Part shown: positions 1-4,906 of the stretch, in pieces
How the letters are laid out: the number at the start of each line of letters is the position of its first letter
How positions within the stretch are numbered: the first letter of the stretch is position 1
Source: an uncultured Lachnospiraceae bacterium
GTDB lineage: Bacteria > Bacillota_A > Clostridia > Lachnospirales > Lachnospiraceae
Direction of reading: 5' to 3'
DNA: 10,744 nt
Assembly (NCBI GenBank): GCA_902780985.1
Contig: CACZHN010000067.1
Span: 1-10,744 of the forward strand
Program-made: the position numbers and the translations under genes
The notes under the pieces: model-generated
Seen by the model: the letters and a program-made list of their open reading frames with translations, nothing else
Database searches by the model: none
What the model was told of the DNA's origin: nothing

Positions 1-325
1 GGCTCTTTCCTACCGCTATGCTCTGGAACAACTCTCCTATCTGATAGAAAAGCATAACCGCAACGCCTTCGCTGAACTCGCCCGTAGCTATGGCACCTAT
101 TGTTGCTATAGCCATAAGGAACTGCTCATCGAACACCTGACCGTTACGGATATTCTTTGCCGCCTTCTTCAGTACATCGTATCCCACTATCAGGTACGGT
201 ACGAGATAAAGCGGCAGCTGAATCCATTTGCTGCATTCCCAAAAGCGGAACACCGTCATAAGTGTTACCACTAGGACAAATGCAACGATTACTCTTATTA
301 AAGTTTTCTTGTGTTTAGCCGTCAT
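1..325 (-). CDS. Heavy-metal P1B-type ATPase (Zn/Cd/Co class), N-terminal part only
   Basis: The first 108 codons of a metal-exporting P-type ATPase are visible; the rest lies beyond the left edge. These pumps use ATP to export Zn2+, Cd2+ or related ions across the cytoplasmic membrane. The visible protein starts MTAKHKKTLIRVIV and has hydrophobic segments near residues 10-26 and 36-50, then the family stretches FDEQFLMAIATIGA (65-78) and GEFSEGVAVMLFYQIGELFQ (82-101), typical of CadA/ZntA-type pumps. The DKTG phosphorylation site and CPC motif would be off-window. It has no N-terminal HMA domain; that domain is encoded by the preceding gene, which ends 6 nt upstream in the same reading frame. 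No Shine-Dalgarno sits at normal distance (a GGAG lies about 18 nt upstream), so translation is probably coupled to the HMA gene. The Zn/Cd assignment leans on the SmtB-like regulator of the operon; exact metal is inferred. Confidence 0.88.
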   Translation of the reverse strand, partial: MTAKHKKTLIRVIVAFVLVVTLMTVFRFWECSKWIQLPLYLVPYLIVGYDVLKKAAKNIRNGQVFDEQFLMAIATIGAIATGEFSEGVAVMLFYQIGELFQSIAVGKS

Positions 326-331
326 AATATT

Positions 332-550
332 TTATAAAAAGATCTCCATATCATCCTCAACCTTTTTGCAGTTCTTGCGAGCTTCCTGCATAACCGCATC
401 CGGATCAACGCCATCCTCAAACTCAACCTTAACCTTAAGAGTCATAAAGCTGAGCACAGCATCCTTGATACCATCAGTATTCTTAATAGCTTCCTGCATC
501 TTCTCTGCACAAGCCGCACAATCAACATCTACCTTATAAGTCTTCTTCAT
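332..550 (-). CDS. Stand-alone heavy-metal-associated (HMA) domain protein
   Basis: This 72-residue cytosolic protein is a single ferredoxin-like HMA domain. The metal-binding motif is DCAACAEKM with Cys11 and Cys14; a DC(A/N)xC context is usual for Zn/Cd-type rather than Cu-type domains. It probably delivers metal to, or regulates, the ATPase encoded immediately downstream, replacing the N-terminal domain that CadA/ZntA pumps usually carry. The start at 550 is chosen because AAAGGAGAG lies 5-6 nt upstream. The frame is open to 640, but that extension is translated from the GGGGACGG repeat cluster (it reads PVPVCQNEY and SVPMCQ) and is not real coding. The stop TAA is followed by only two sense codons before the ATPase ATG, all in one frame. 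Confidence 0.88.
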   Translation of the reverse strand: MKKTYKVDVDCAACAEKMQEAIKNTDGIKDAVLSFMTLKVKVEFEDGVDPDAVMQEARKNCKKVEDDMEIFL

Positions 551-563
551 CTTTTCTCTCCTT

Positions 564-660
564 TTTTGACACATGGGGACGGAGGTCATGTATTCATTTT
601 GACACACGGGGACGGGGGTTAAGTATTCATTTTGGAACACTACCTCCGTCCCCGTGTTCC
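564..660. repeat. REP-like GGGGACGG repeat cluster: two 33-bp direct units plus an inverted one
   Basis: Two adjacent 33-bp units (564-596 and 597-629) start TTTTGACACA and end GTATTCA; by eye they match at 29 of 33 positions. A third unit starts at 630 with TTTT but carries the core inverted: GGAACAC (634-640) and GTGTTCC (654-660) are exact inverted arms, and ACCTCCGTCCCC at 642-653 is the reverse complement of the GGGGACGGAGGT core of unit 1. Transcripts could therefore fold unit 1 or 2 onto unit 3. The GACACACGGGGACGG core resembles repeats associated with REP-associated tyrosine (Y1) transposases in many Firmicutes; no such transposase is in the window. The cluster fills the gap between repressor and HMA genes and ends 3 nt from the repressor stop codon. 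Confidence 0.75.
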
Positions 661-663
661 ATT

Positions 664-1020
664 TTATTCTTCTACGTGGTCCATTCCCAACTGTAATATC
701 GATCTTACATGATCATCATCAAGTGAATAATAAATGCTCTTTCCGTCTCTTCTGAACTTCACCAGCTTGTTATCCTTAAGGATTCTCAGCTGATGGCTTA
801 CCGACGACTGGCTCAGATTAAGTATCGCTGCTATATCGCCTACGCAAAGCTCTGCATCGAAAAGAGCGAACAGAATCTTTATTCTGGTTGAATCACCGAA
901 GATTCTGAAAAGTTCGGAAAGGTCGTACAGGTATTCATCATCCGGCATGCATTTGGCAATCTTCTCTGCCGCTTCCTGATTTACGATCTTCTCCTCAACG
1001 CTGTTTTTATTCTCCGCCAT
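664..1020 (-). CDS. ArsR/SmtB-family metal-sensing repressor, first gene of the metal efflux operon
   Basis: A 118-residue winged-helix repressor, expected to leave DNA when it binds Zn2+ or a similar ion. Numbering from the chosen start, FGDSTRIKILFAL opens the core (about 41-53), ELCVGDI lies near 57-63, and the recognition helix is SQSSVSHQLRIL (about 70-81). The C-terminal helix holds Asp102, His104, His115 and Glu118. Their spacing of 2, 11 and 3 is that of the alpha-5 zinc site of SmtB (D104, H106, H117, E120). ELCVGD has only one cysteine, unlike the ELCVCD of CadC, so the sensor is more SmtB/CzrA-like than CadC-like. The ATG at 1020 is preferred because GAGAGGAG precedes it by 7 nt; an upstream in-frame ATG at 1044 lies in the operator and lacks a ribosome site. 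It likely represses itself, the HMA gene and the ATPase. Confidence 0.92.
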   Translation of the reverse strand: MAENKNSVEEKIVNQEAAEKIAKCMPDDEYLYDLSELFRIFGDSTRIKILFALFDAELCVGDIAAILNLSQSSVSHQLRILKDNKLVKFRRDGKSIYYSLDDDHVRSILQLGMDHVEE

Positions 1021-1039
1021 AAATAAACTCCTCTCAAGA

Positions 1040-1065
1040 AACATATGTACATTTGTTCATATGTT
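1040..1065. promoter_or_regulatory. 12-2-12 ArsR/SmtB-type operator
   Basis: A 26-bp inverted repeat has outer arms AACATATG and CATATGTT that match perfectly. Inward of one mismatch, the pairing resumes up to a 2-bp centre, giving the 12-2-12 arrangement known for SmtB, CadC and ZiaR operators; one half contains the typical TGAACAAAT. It begins 1 bp downstream of the -10 box and covers the expected transcription start, so a bound repressor would block RNA polymerase. Autoregulation is inferred from the adjacent repressor gene. Confidence 0.9.
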
Positions 1066-1066
1066 C

Positions 1067-1095
1067 ACTATACTCTCTTGAATCACGAATGTCAA
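1067..1095 (-). promoter_or_regulatory. Sigma-70/SigA promoter of the metal efflux operon
   Basis: Reading the minus strand, TTGACA (1095-1090) is followed after exactly 17 bp by TATAGT (1072-1067). This is near consensus for the housekeeping sigma factor. Transcription should start near 1060, inside the operator. Confidence 0.88.
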
Positions 1096-1099
1096 CAGG

Positions 1100-1131
1100 A
1101 AAAATAAAAAAGTGAGACCGAAGTCTCACTT
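1100..1131 (-). terminator. Intrinsic terminator of the radical SAM gene
   Basis: On the minus strand a stem AAGTGAGAC / GTCTCACTT closes a short TTCG-type loop and is followed by a T-rich run. The TGA stop of the radical SAM gene lies inside the upstream arm of the stem, so coding and terminator overlap. It also insulates the downstream metal-operon promoter. Confidence 0.9.
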
Positions 1132-2079
1132 CAAAGCATTAAGCACTCTTTTCTTATCCGCGCTCCACAGCGGAGCCACCAGTGTTTTCTTTGCACCGTC
1201 GCCGGTAATACGGTGAACGACTATATTGTCGGGAAGTATATCGATGCAGGCATGGATCAGACTTATATACTCTTCCATTGTCATACATTCGAATTTGCCC
1301 GCCAGATAATCTTTCTCCAGGTCGGTACCTCTTATCACGTGCAGAAGTTGAAGTTTTATACCGAAGCCCAATACCTCGGTATCAGTATCTGCATCAACAT
1401 CCTTCTCATACTTCGCCGCCATGTCTCCTACATACTTAACAGTCTCCAGCATATCCTCCCTTGTTTCTCCGGGAAGTCCCAGGATTACATGGGTTATTAT
1501 ATGGGATACTCTTCCATGCAGCCGCTCCACAGCATCCTCATATACAGGCAGGTCATAGCCTCGTCTTATATATTCCGCGCTCGCAGCATGCACTGTCTGA
1601 AGTCCCAGCTCCACCCATACGGGTTTTATCTCGTTCAGCTCCGCCAGCAGTTCTATAACATCATCCGGCAGACAGTCAGGTCTTGTTGCGATTGAAAGCC
1701 CCACTATATCCGGATGCTCTATCGCTTCCGTAAAGAGAGCCCGAAGCCGCTCCACAGGCGCATAGGTATTTGTGAACGACTGGAAGTACGCCATATACCT
1801 TCCCTCGCCGTACGCGCTCAAGCCCACATCCGAGCCCGCATTCTTCACCGCAGGCATCTTCGCTTCCACCCGCTTCTTCGCCGCCTCAATCTGCTCAGAC
1901 ACAGAAAGAGCCGCATCTTCCGAAAAGTCCCCGGACCCGTAGCCCGAGCAGAATATGCAGCCTCTTTCTCCCAGCTTCCCGTCTCGGTTAGGGCACGTAA
2001 ATCCCCCGTTGACGGAAATCTTATATATCTTCCTGCCGAAGATTTTTTTCATGTATTGATTCGTTGAAATATATTCCAT
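1126..2079 (-). CDS. TIGR01212-family radical SAM protein (YhcC/YtqA type)
   Basis: A 317-residue radical SAM enzyme of unknown substrate. The cluster-binding cysteines are Cys29, Cys41 and Cys44 in FTCPNRDGKLGERGCIFC, the signature of this family rather than the common CxxxCxxC. Other family stretches are SIATRPDCLPDDV (about 179-191) and HVILGLPGETREDM (about 227-240). The protein should bind a [4Fe-4S] cluster and S-adenosylmethionine in the cytosol. Length and both ends fit the family. The start ATG is the first one possible, because an in-frame TGA lies 12 nt upstream; the ribosome site is weak (GAGCGGG). It lies 43 nt downstream of the HD hydrolase gene on the same strand, so the two probably share a transcript, though no functional link is known to me. 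Confidence 0.92.
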   Translation of the reverse strand: MEYISTNQYMKKIFGRKIYKISVNGGFTCPNRDGKLGERGCIFCSGYGSGDFSEDAALSVSEQIEAAKKRVEAKMPAVKNAGSDVGLSAYGEGRYMAYFQSFTNTYAPVERLRALFTEAIEHPDIVGLSIATRPDCLPDDVIELLAELNEIKPVWVELGLQTVHAASAEYIRRGYDLPVYEDAVERLHGRVSHIITHVILGLPGETREDMLETVKYVGDMAAKYEKDVDADTDTEVLGFGIKLQLLHVIRGTDLEKDYLAGKFECMTMEEYISLIHACIDILPDNIVVHRITGDGAKKTLVAPLWSADKKRVLNALK

Positions 2080-2122
2080 ACAGCCCGCTCATCAAGCCCC
2101 CGCCGAAGCAGCGCTCCTCTCA

Positions 2123-2557
2123 CTACTCCTCCGACAGAAGAATCTCCATAGCCTTCTTATACTTATCAAGCCTCTGACGGTCCCTGTCCGTCACCTCTAT
2201 CATCCTCGAAACATCCGAATTGTGCTTCAGATCCTCCAGCTTAACCTTAACCGCCAGCGGATTCTTCTTCACATCCCTGATGTACTCGAAATAATCCTCG
2301 TCATCCTCTCTGGTCATGGACTCCACCCCGGCAACCTGCACCTCGGTAAATCCATACTCCCTCAGATCCTCCAACGTAACATCCGTATCCTCGATCACGT
2401 CATGTAGCAGCGCTATCACACAAGTATCCTCATCCTTCATCTGCTCAGCCACATGCAGCGGATGTAAAATGTATGGCAGCCCGGCCCTGTCCAGCTGCCC
2501 CTCATGGGCCTTAAACGCCAATTTAATGGCCTTTCTCGTAAGTTCCGTATAAATCAT
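2123..2557 (-). CDS. Small HD-domain phosphohydrolase related to RelA/SpoT hydrolase domains
   Basis: A 144-residue cytosolic protein consisting of one HD domain (HD_4, SpoT/MESH1-like). Metal-binding residues are visible in order: His32 (ILHPLHVAE), His52-Asp53 with catalytic-type Glu56-Asp57 (LLHDVIEDT), and Asp109 (KLEDLKHNSD). This set matches the Mn2+-dependent (p)ppGpp 3'-pyrophosphohydrolase site. There is no synthetase, TGS or ACT domain, so it resembles small alarmone hydrolases; other nucleotide substrates are equally possible. The start is supported by GGGGGA 5 nt upstream. A candidate promoter lies at 2605-2633, within the remains of an MntP gene. The radical SAM gene follows 43 nt downstream. 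Confidence 0.88.
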   Translation of the reverse strand: MIYTELTRKAIKLAFKAHEGQLDRAGLPYILHPLHVAEQMKDEDTCVIALLHDVIEDTDVTLEDLREYGFTEVQVAGVESMTREDDEDYFEYIRDVKKNPLAVKVKLEDLKHNSDVSRMIEVTDRDRQRLDKYKKAMEILLSEE

Positions 2558-2604
2558 CCATGTCCCCCGAAAATCATTTATTTAGCCTTACTGACGACAC
2601 CTTT

Positions 2605-2633
2605 ATATTAACCGAAAAACACGCCTTTTACAA
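2605..2633 (-). promoter_or_regulatory. Candidate promoter for the HD hydrolase / radical SAM pair
   Basis: On the minus strand TTGTAA (2633-2628) and TAATAT (2610-2605) are separated by 17 bp. The boxes are imperfect but spacing is ideal, and they lie about 50 bp before the HD gene start. The promoter overlaps decayed MntP coding sequence, so it may have arisen after that gene was lost. Confidence 0.45.
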
Positions 2634-2756
2634 ATTTTTCTTTCTTCTCATCTTCGGTTCGTTCAGTCCGTCCGCCATGGACACGGAAAATGCATCCATC
2701 GCAAGTCCGGCACCGAGCAGAACACTGTTAATAAAAAATGACAAACTCCATTTCAT
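2608..2756 (-). pseudogene. N-terminal remnant of an MntP-family manganese efflux pump
   Basis: A reading frame from the ATG at 2756 encodes 42 residues and stops at 2628. It contains LLGAGLAMDAFSVSMADGL followed by NEPKMRRKK, the highly recognisable first membrane helix and loop of MntP/YebN (DUF204) manganese exporters, including the MDAFxVS motif. Intact members are about 180-200 residues. Just after KMRRKK the frame breaks: a +1 shift would read FVKGVFFG before another stop, which resembles the start of helix two (…AGVFAFFQ in relatives). The remaining ~140 codons are absent and the HD gene begins 51 nt beyond that second stop. A good ribosome site (AGAGGAC) is still present, so a short peptide might be made. 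The family call is from recall of the motif, not from a search. Confidence 0.7.
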
Positions 2757-2771
2757 TTTAACAAGTCCTCT

Positions 2772-2789
2772 AGTTAGTTTTATCTAACT
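2772..2789. promoter_or_regulatory. Palindrome upstream of the MntP remnant, possible metal-regulator site
   Basis: AGTTAG and CTAACT form a perfect 6-bp inverted repeat around a 6-bp AT-only centre, directly before the remnant's ribosome site. TTAG/CTAA half-sites are reminiscent of DtxR/MntR-type operators, which would suit a manganese exporter, but spacing differs from the classical box. It could equally be a chance palindrome in AT-rich DNA. Confidence 0.3.
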
Positions 2790-2801
2790 CTTACCAAACT
2801 T

Positions 2802-2825
2802 AAAAAACCCCGACTTTCGTCGGGG
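2802..2825 (-). terminator. Strong intrinsic terminator after trpS
   Basis: On the minus strand CCCCGAC, a GAAA tetraloop and GTCGGGG form a 7-bp GC-rich hairpin followed by TTTTTT. It begins 9 nt past the trpS stop codon and ends the GGDEF-DegV-trpS cluster. Confidence 0.95.
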
Positions 2826-2834
2826 ATTTTCTCA

Positions 2835-3932
2835 TTATTTATTATTAAACTTTTCCTGCTGTCCCTGGATGAGCGCAGCATCATCGAAGTAATTGATCTT
2901 CATAGCAGCCTTTACAGCAGCAAGTGTAGATGCAGCTTCCTTCTGTGCAGCCTCGCAGCCCTTTCTCAGGATCTCATATACTCCAGGAATATCCTTCTCG
3001 TACTCAGCACGTCTCTGTCTGATCGGCTCAAGCTCCTTGTTCAGTACATTTAAGAGCAGCTTCTTAACCTTAACATCGCCCAGTCCGCCTCTCTTGTAAT
3101 GATCCTTGAGTTCGTCAAGGTTCTTGTACTCAGGAAGGAACTCTGCGAAGGATTCGTCTGTAGCAAATGCATCGAGGTATGTGAATACCGCATTTCCTTC
3201 TACCTTACCCGGATCCGTGATCTTGATATGATCAGGGTCTGTGTACATGCTCATGACCTTCTGTCTTACTGTTTCAGCATCATCCGAAAGATAAATGCAG
3301 TTTCCGAGAGACTTGCTCATCTTAGCCTTTCCGTCTGTTCCCGGAAGTCTTGAGCAGATTGAATTCTCAGGAATGAGTGCCTTCGGCTCAACAAGGATTT
3401 CCTCACCGTTTCCGTAGGTTGCGTTGAACTTACGAACGATCTCTCTTGTCTGCTCGATCATCGGAAGCTGATCCTCACCTACAGGTACAACTGTAGCCTT
3501 AAATGCAGTGATATCCGATGCCTGGCTGATAGGATATGTGAAGAAACCAACAGGAATGCTGGTCTCAAAGTTTCTCATCTGAATCTCTGACTTAACGGTC
3601 GGATTTCTCTCAAGTCTTGATACTGTAACAAGATTCATGTAATAGAATGAAAGCTCTGTAAGCTCTGTTACATAAGACTGGATGAAAAGGTTTGCCTTCT
3701 CAGGATCAAGTCCTACTGAGAGATAGTCGAGTGCTACCTCAATGATATTGTCTCTGATCTTCTGAGGATTATCGAAGTTATCGGTAAGTGCCTGCGCATC
3801 AGCGATCATGATGAAAATCTTGTCGAATTCACCGCTGTTCTGAAGTTCTACTCTTCTCTTCAGTGATCCAACATAATGTCCTAAATGAAGTCTACCTGTC
3901 GGTCTGTCGCCCGTTAATATAATTTTGCTCAT
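2835..3932 (-). CDS. trpS: Tryptophanyl-tRNA synthetase
   Basis: A 365-residue cytosolic class I aminoacyl-tRNA synthetase that activates tryptophan and charges tRNA-Trp. The Rossmann fold begins [24 protein letters not shown] at 16-19 is the HIGH signature and KMSKS at 204-208 is the second ATP-binding signature. [19 protein letters not shown] (99-117) and [20 protein letters not shown] (133-152) match the TrpS subgroup found in streptococci and many Clostridia, which is somewhat longer than E. coli TrpS. It starts 25 nt after the DegV gene with AGAGGGG about 9 nt upstream of the ATG, so co-transcription is likely. I see no T-box leader directly in front of it; regulation may be through the upstream genes' promoter. 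The gene appears intact and ends just before a strong terminator. Confidence 0.97.
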   Translation of the reverse strand: MSKIILTGDRPTGRLHLGHYVGSLKRRVELQNSGEFDKIFIMIADAQALTDNFDNPQKIRDNIIEVALDYLSVGLDPEKANLFIQSYVTELTELSFYYMNLVTVSRLERNPTVKSEIQMRNFETSIPVGFFTYPISQASDITAFKATVVPVGEDQLPMIEQTREIVRKFNATYGNGEEILVEPKALIPENSICSRLPGTDGKAKMSKSLGNCIYLSDDAETVRQKVMSMYTDPDHIKITDPGKVEGNAVFTYLDAFATDESFAEFLPEYKNLDELKDHYKRGGLGDVKVKKLLLNVLNKELEPIRQRRAEYEKDIPGVYEILRKGCEAAQKEAASTLAAVKAAMKINYFDDAALIQGQQEKFNNK

Positions 3933-3957
3933 TTCCTAAAGCCCCTCTTATATATAA

Positions 3958-4842
3958 TTAGTCAATTCTTCTCTTACCCGTGAAAAACAGTGCAACCGTA
4001 CCCGGGCCTGTGTGTGCCCCGATAGTACAGCCGATGTCAAAGTGCTGAATCTTTCCTCTGAGGTTAGGGAAATACTTCTCGATTTCTTTCTGAACCTCTA
4101 AAGCAAGCATCTTATCCGAATTGGATATGAAGCACTTTCCGTAATAGTCCTGATCGTCATCGGCTTCCTCAACCATCTTTTCAACGATTCTCTTTATAAC
4201 CTTCTTACTTGTTCTTACCTTCTCACGCGGAATAAGATGTCCCGTGTAATCCACATTCAGAAGCGGGCAGATATTCAGCATCTGTCCCACAAGACCTGCA
4301 GCCTTCGAAACACGTCCGCCCTTGATATAATATGTAAGATCCGTTGAGAAGAACCAGTGAATAACATTCAGCTTGTAGTTCTCAATCCACAGAACCAGGT
4401 TATCATAGCTCATTCCCTCATCACGCTTATCAGCGGCAAGGTCCATCAGAAGGCCGTAGCCCGATGATGCAGCAAGTGAATCGATGATAGTGATCTTTCT
4501 GTTCGGATATTTCTCGGCAAGCTCATCCGCTGCCTGGCAGGCACTGTTATATGTACCTGAAATTCCTGTTGAAAGAGATACGTGAATGATATCCTTTCCT
4601 TCCTTCAGGAATCCTTCAAAGTAATCCATATAAGCACCGATACTTACCATAGAAGTCTTTGTATCGGCACCGTCTGCCATAAGCTTATACATGTCCCATG
4701 GGGAAAATGTAATGCCCATGTCATCCTTCTTCACCTCATCGCCGACTATAACTTCATGGCATACATAGTGAAGATTTCTCTTCTCAATCCATTCGTTGGA
4801 AAGGTCACACGATGAACAACAACTTAATATGTAATCTTCCAT
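3958..4842 (-). CDS. DegV-family fatty-acid-binding protein (FakB type)
   Basis: A 294-residue cytosolic DegV protein. In characterised members (FakB) it holds a fatty acid for phosphorylation by the kinase FakA, feeding exogenous fatty acids into phospholipids. Recognisable sites are the ligand Thr-Ser in TSMVSIG (63-69), STGISGTYNSA (91-101), the YYIKGGRVSKAAGLVG stretch (171-186) ahead of MLNICPLLNVD, and GAHTGPGTVALFF (275-287) near the C-terminus. Unusually, the first strand reads ILSCCSSCDLS, a cysteine-rich version of the usual ITDSTADLS, so the early Asp-Ser is replaced. Fatty-acid binding is inferred from the family. The ribosome site AAAGAGGT precedes the ATG by 8 nt. No FakA gene is in the window. 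It is followed 25 nt later by trpS and preceded by a stable hairpin and the GGDEF gene. Confidence 0.93.
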   Translation of the reverse strand: MEDYILSCCSSCDLSNEWIEKRNLHYVCHEVIVGDEVKKDDMGITFSPWDMYKLMADGADTKTSMVSIGAYMDYFEGFLKEGKDIIHVSLSTGISGTYNSACQAADELAEKYPNRKITIIDSLAASSGYGLLMDLAADKRDEGMSYDNLVLWIENYKLNVIHWFFSTDLTYYIKGGRVSKAAGLVGQMLNICPLLNVDYTGHLIPREKVRTSKKVIKRIVEKMVEEADDDQDYYGKCFISNSDKMLALEVQKEIEKYFPNLRGKIQHFDIGCTIGAHTGPGTVALFFTGKRRID

Positions 4843-4870
4843 TTAATAATACCTCTTTATAACATAGTCA

Positions 4871-4895
4871 CAGCCCTTCAAACTTCGAAGGGCTG
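4871..4895 (-). other. Stable stem-loop in the GGDEF-DegV intergenic gap
   Basis: CAGCCCTTC and GAAGGGCTG form a perfect 9-bp stem around a 7-nt loop, in the 64-nt gap. On the minus strand it is not followed by a T-run (TGACTATG follows), so it is not a standard intrinsic terminator; a T-rich tract (CTATTTTTC) instead lies just before it. It may stabilise or process the transcript, or weakly attenuate DegV-trpS expression. Confidence 0.6.
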
Positions 4896-4906
4896 GAAAA
4901 ATAGTT

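Noticed and set aside
564..660. Short CRISPR-like array, because 33-bp units are regularly spaced
   Set aside because: The units abut without unique spacers, there are only two direct copies plus an inverted one, and no cas gene is nearby.
1021..1044. Upstream ATG at 1044 as the true start of the ArsR repressor
   Set aside because: It sits in the operator dyad, lacks a ribosome site, and the ATG at 1020 has a well-spaced GAGAGGAG.
1213..1695. Plus-strand open frame (160 codons) opposite the radical SAM gene
   Set aside because: The minus-strand frame carries the conserved cysteines and family motifs, so this one is a shadow.
2560..2787. Plus-strand small gene of 75 codons between the HD gene and trpS
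   Set aside because: The opposite strand carries an MntP helix-1 motif with a ribosome site; the plus frame lacks both and runs to the edge of the trpS terminator.
3933..3957. T-box leader controlling trpS
   Set aside because: Only 25 nt separate DegV from trpS, far too short for a T-box, and no specifier or antiterminator sequence is visible before DegV.
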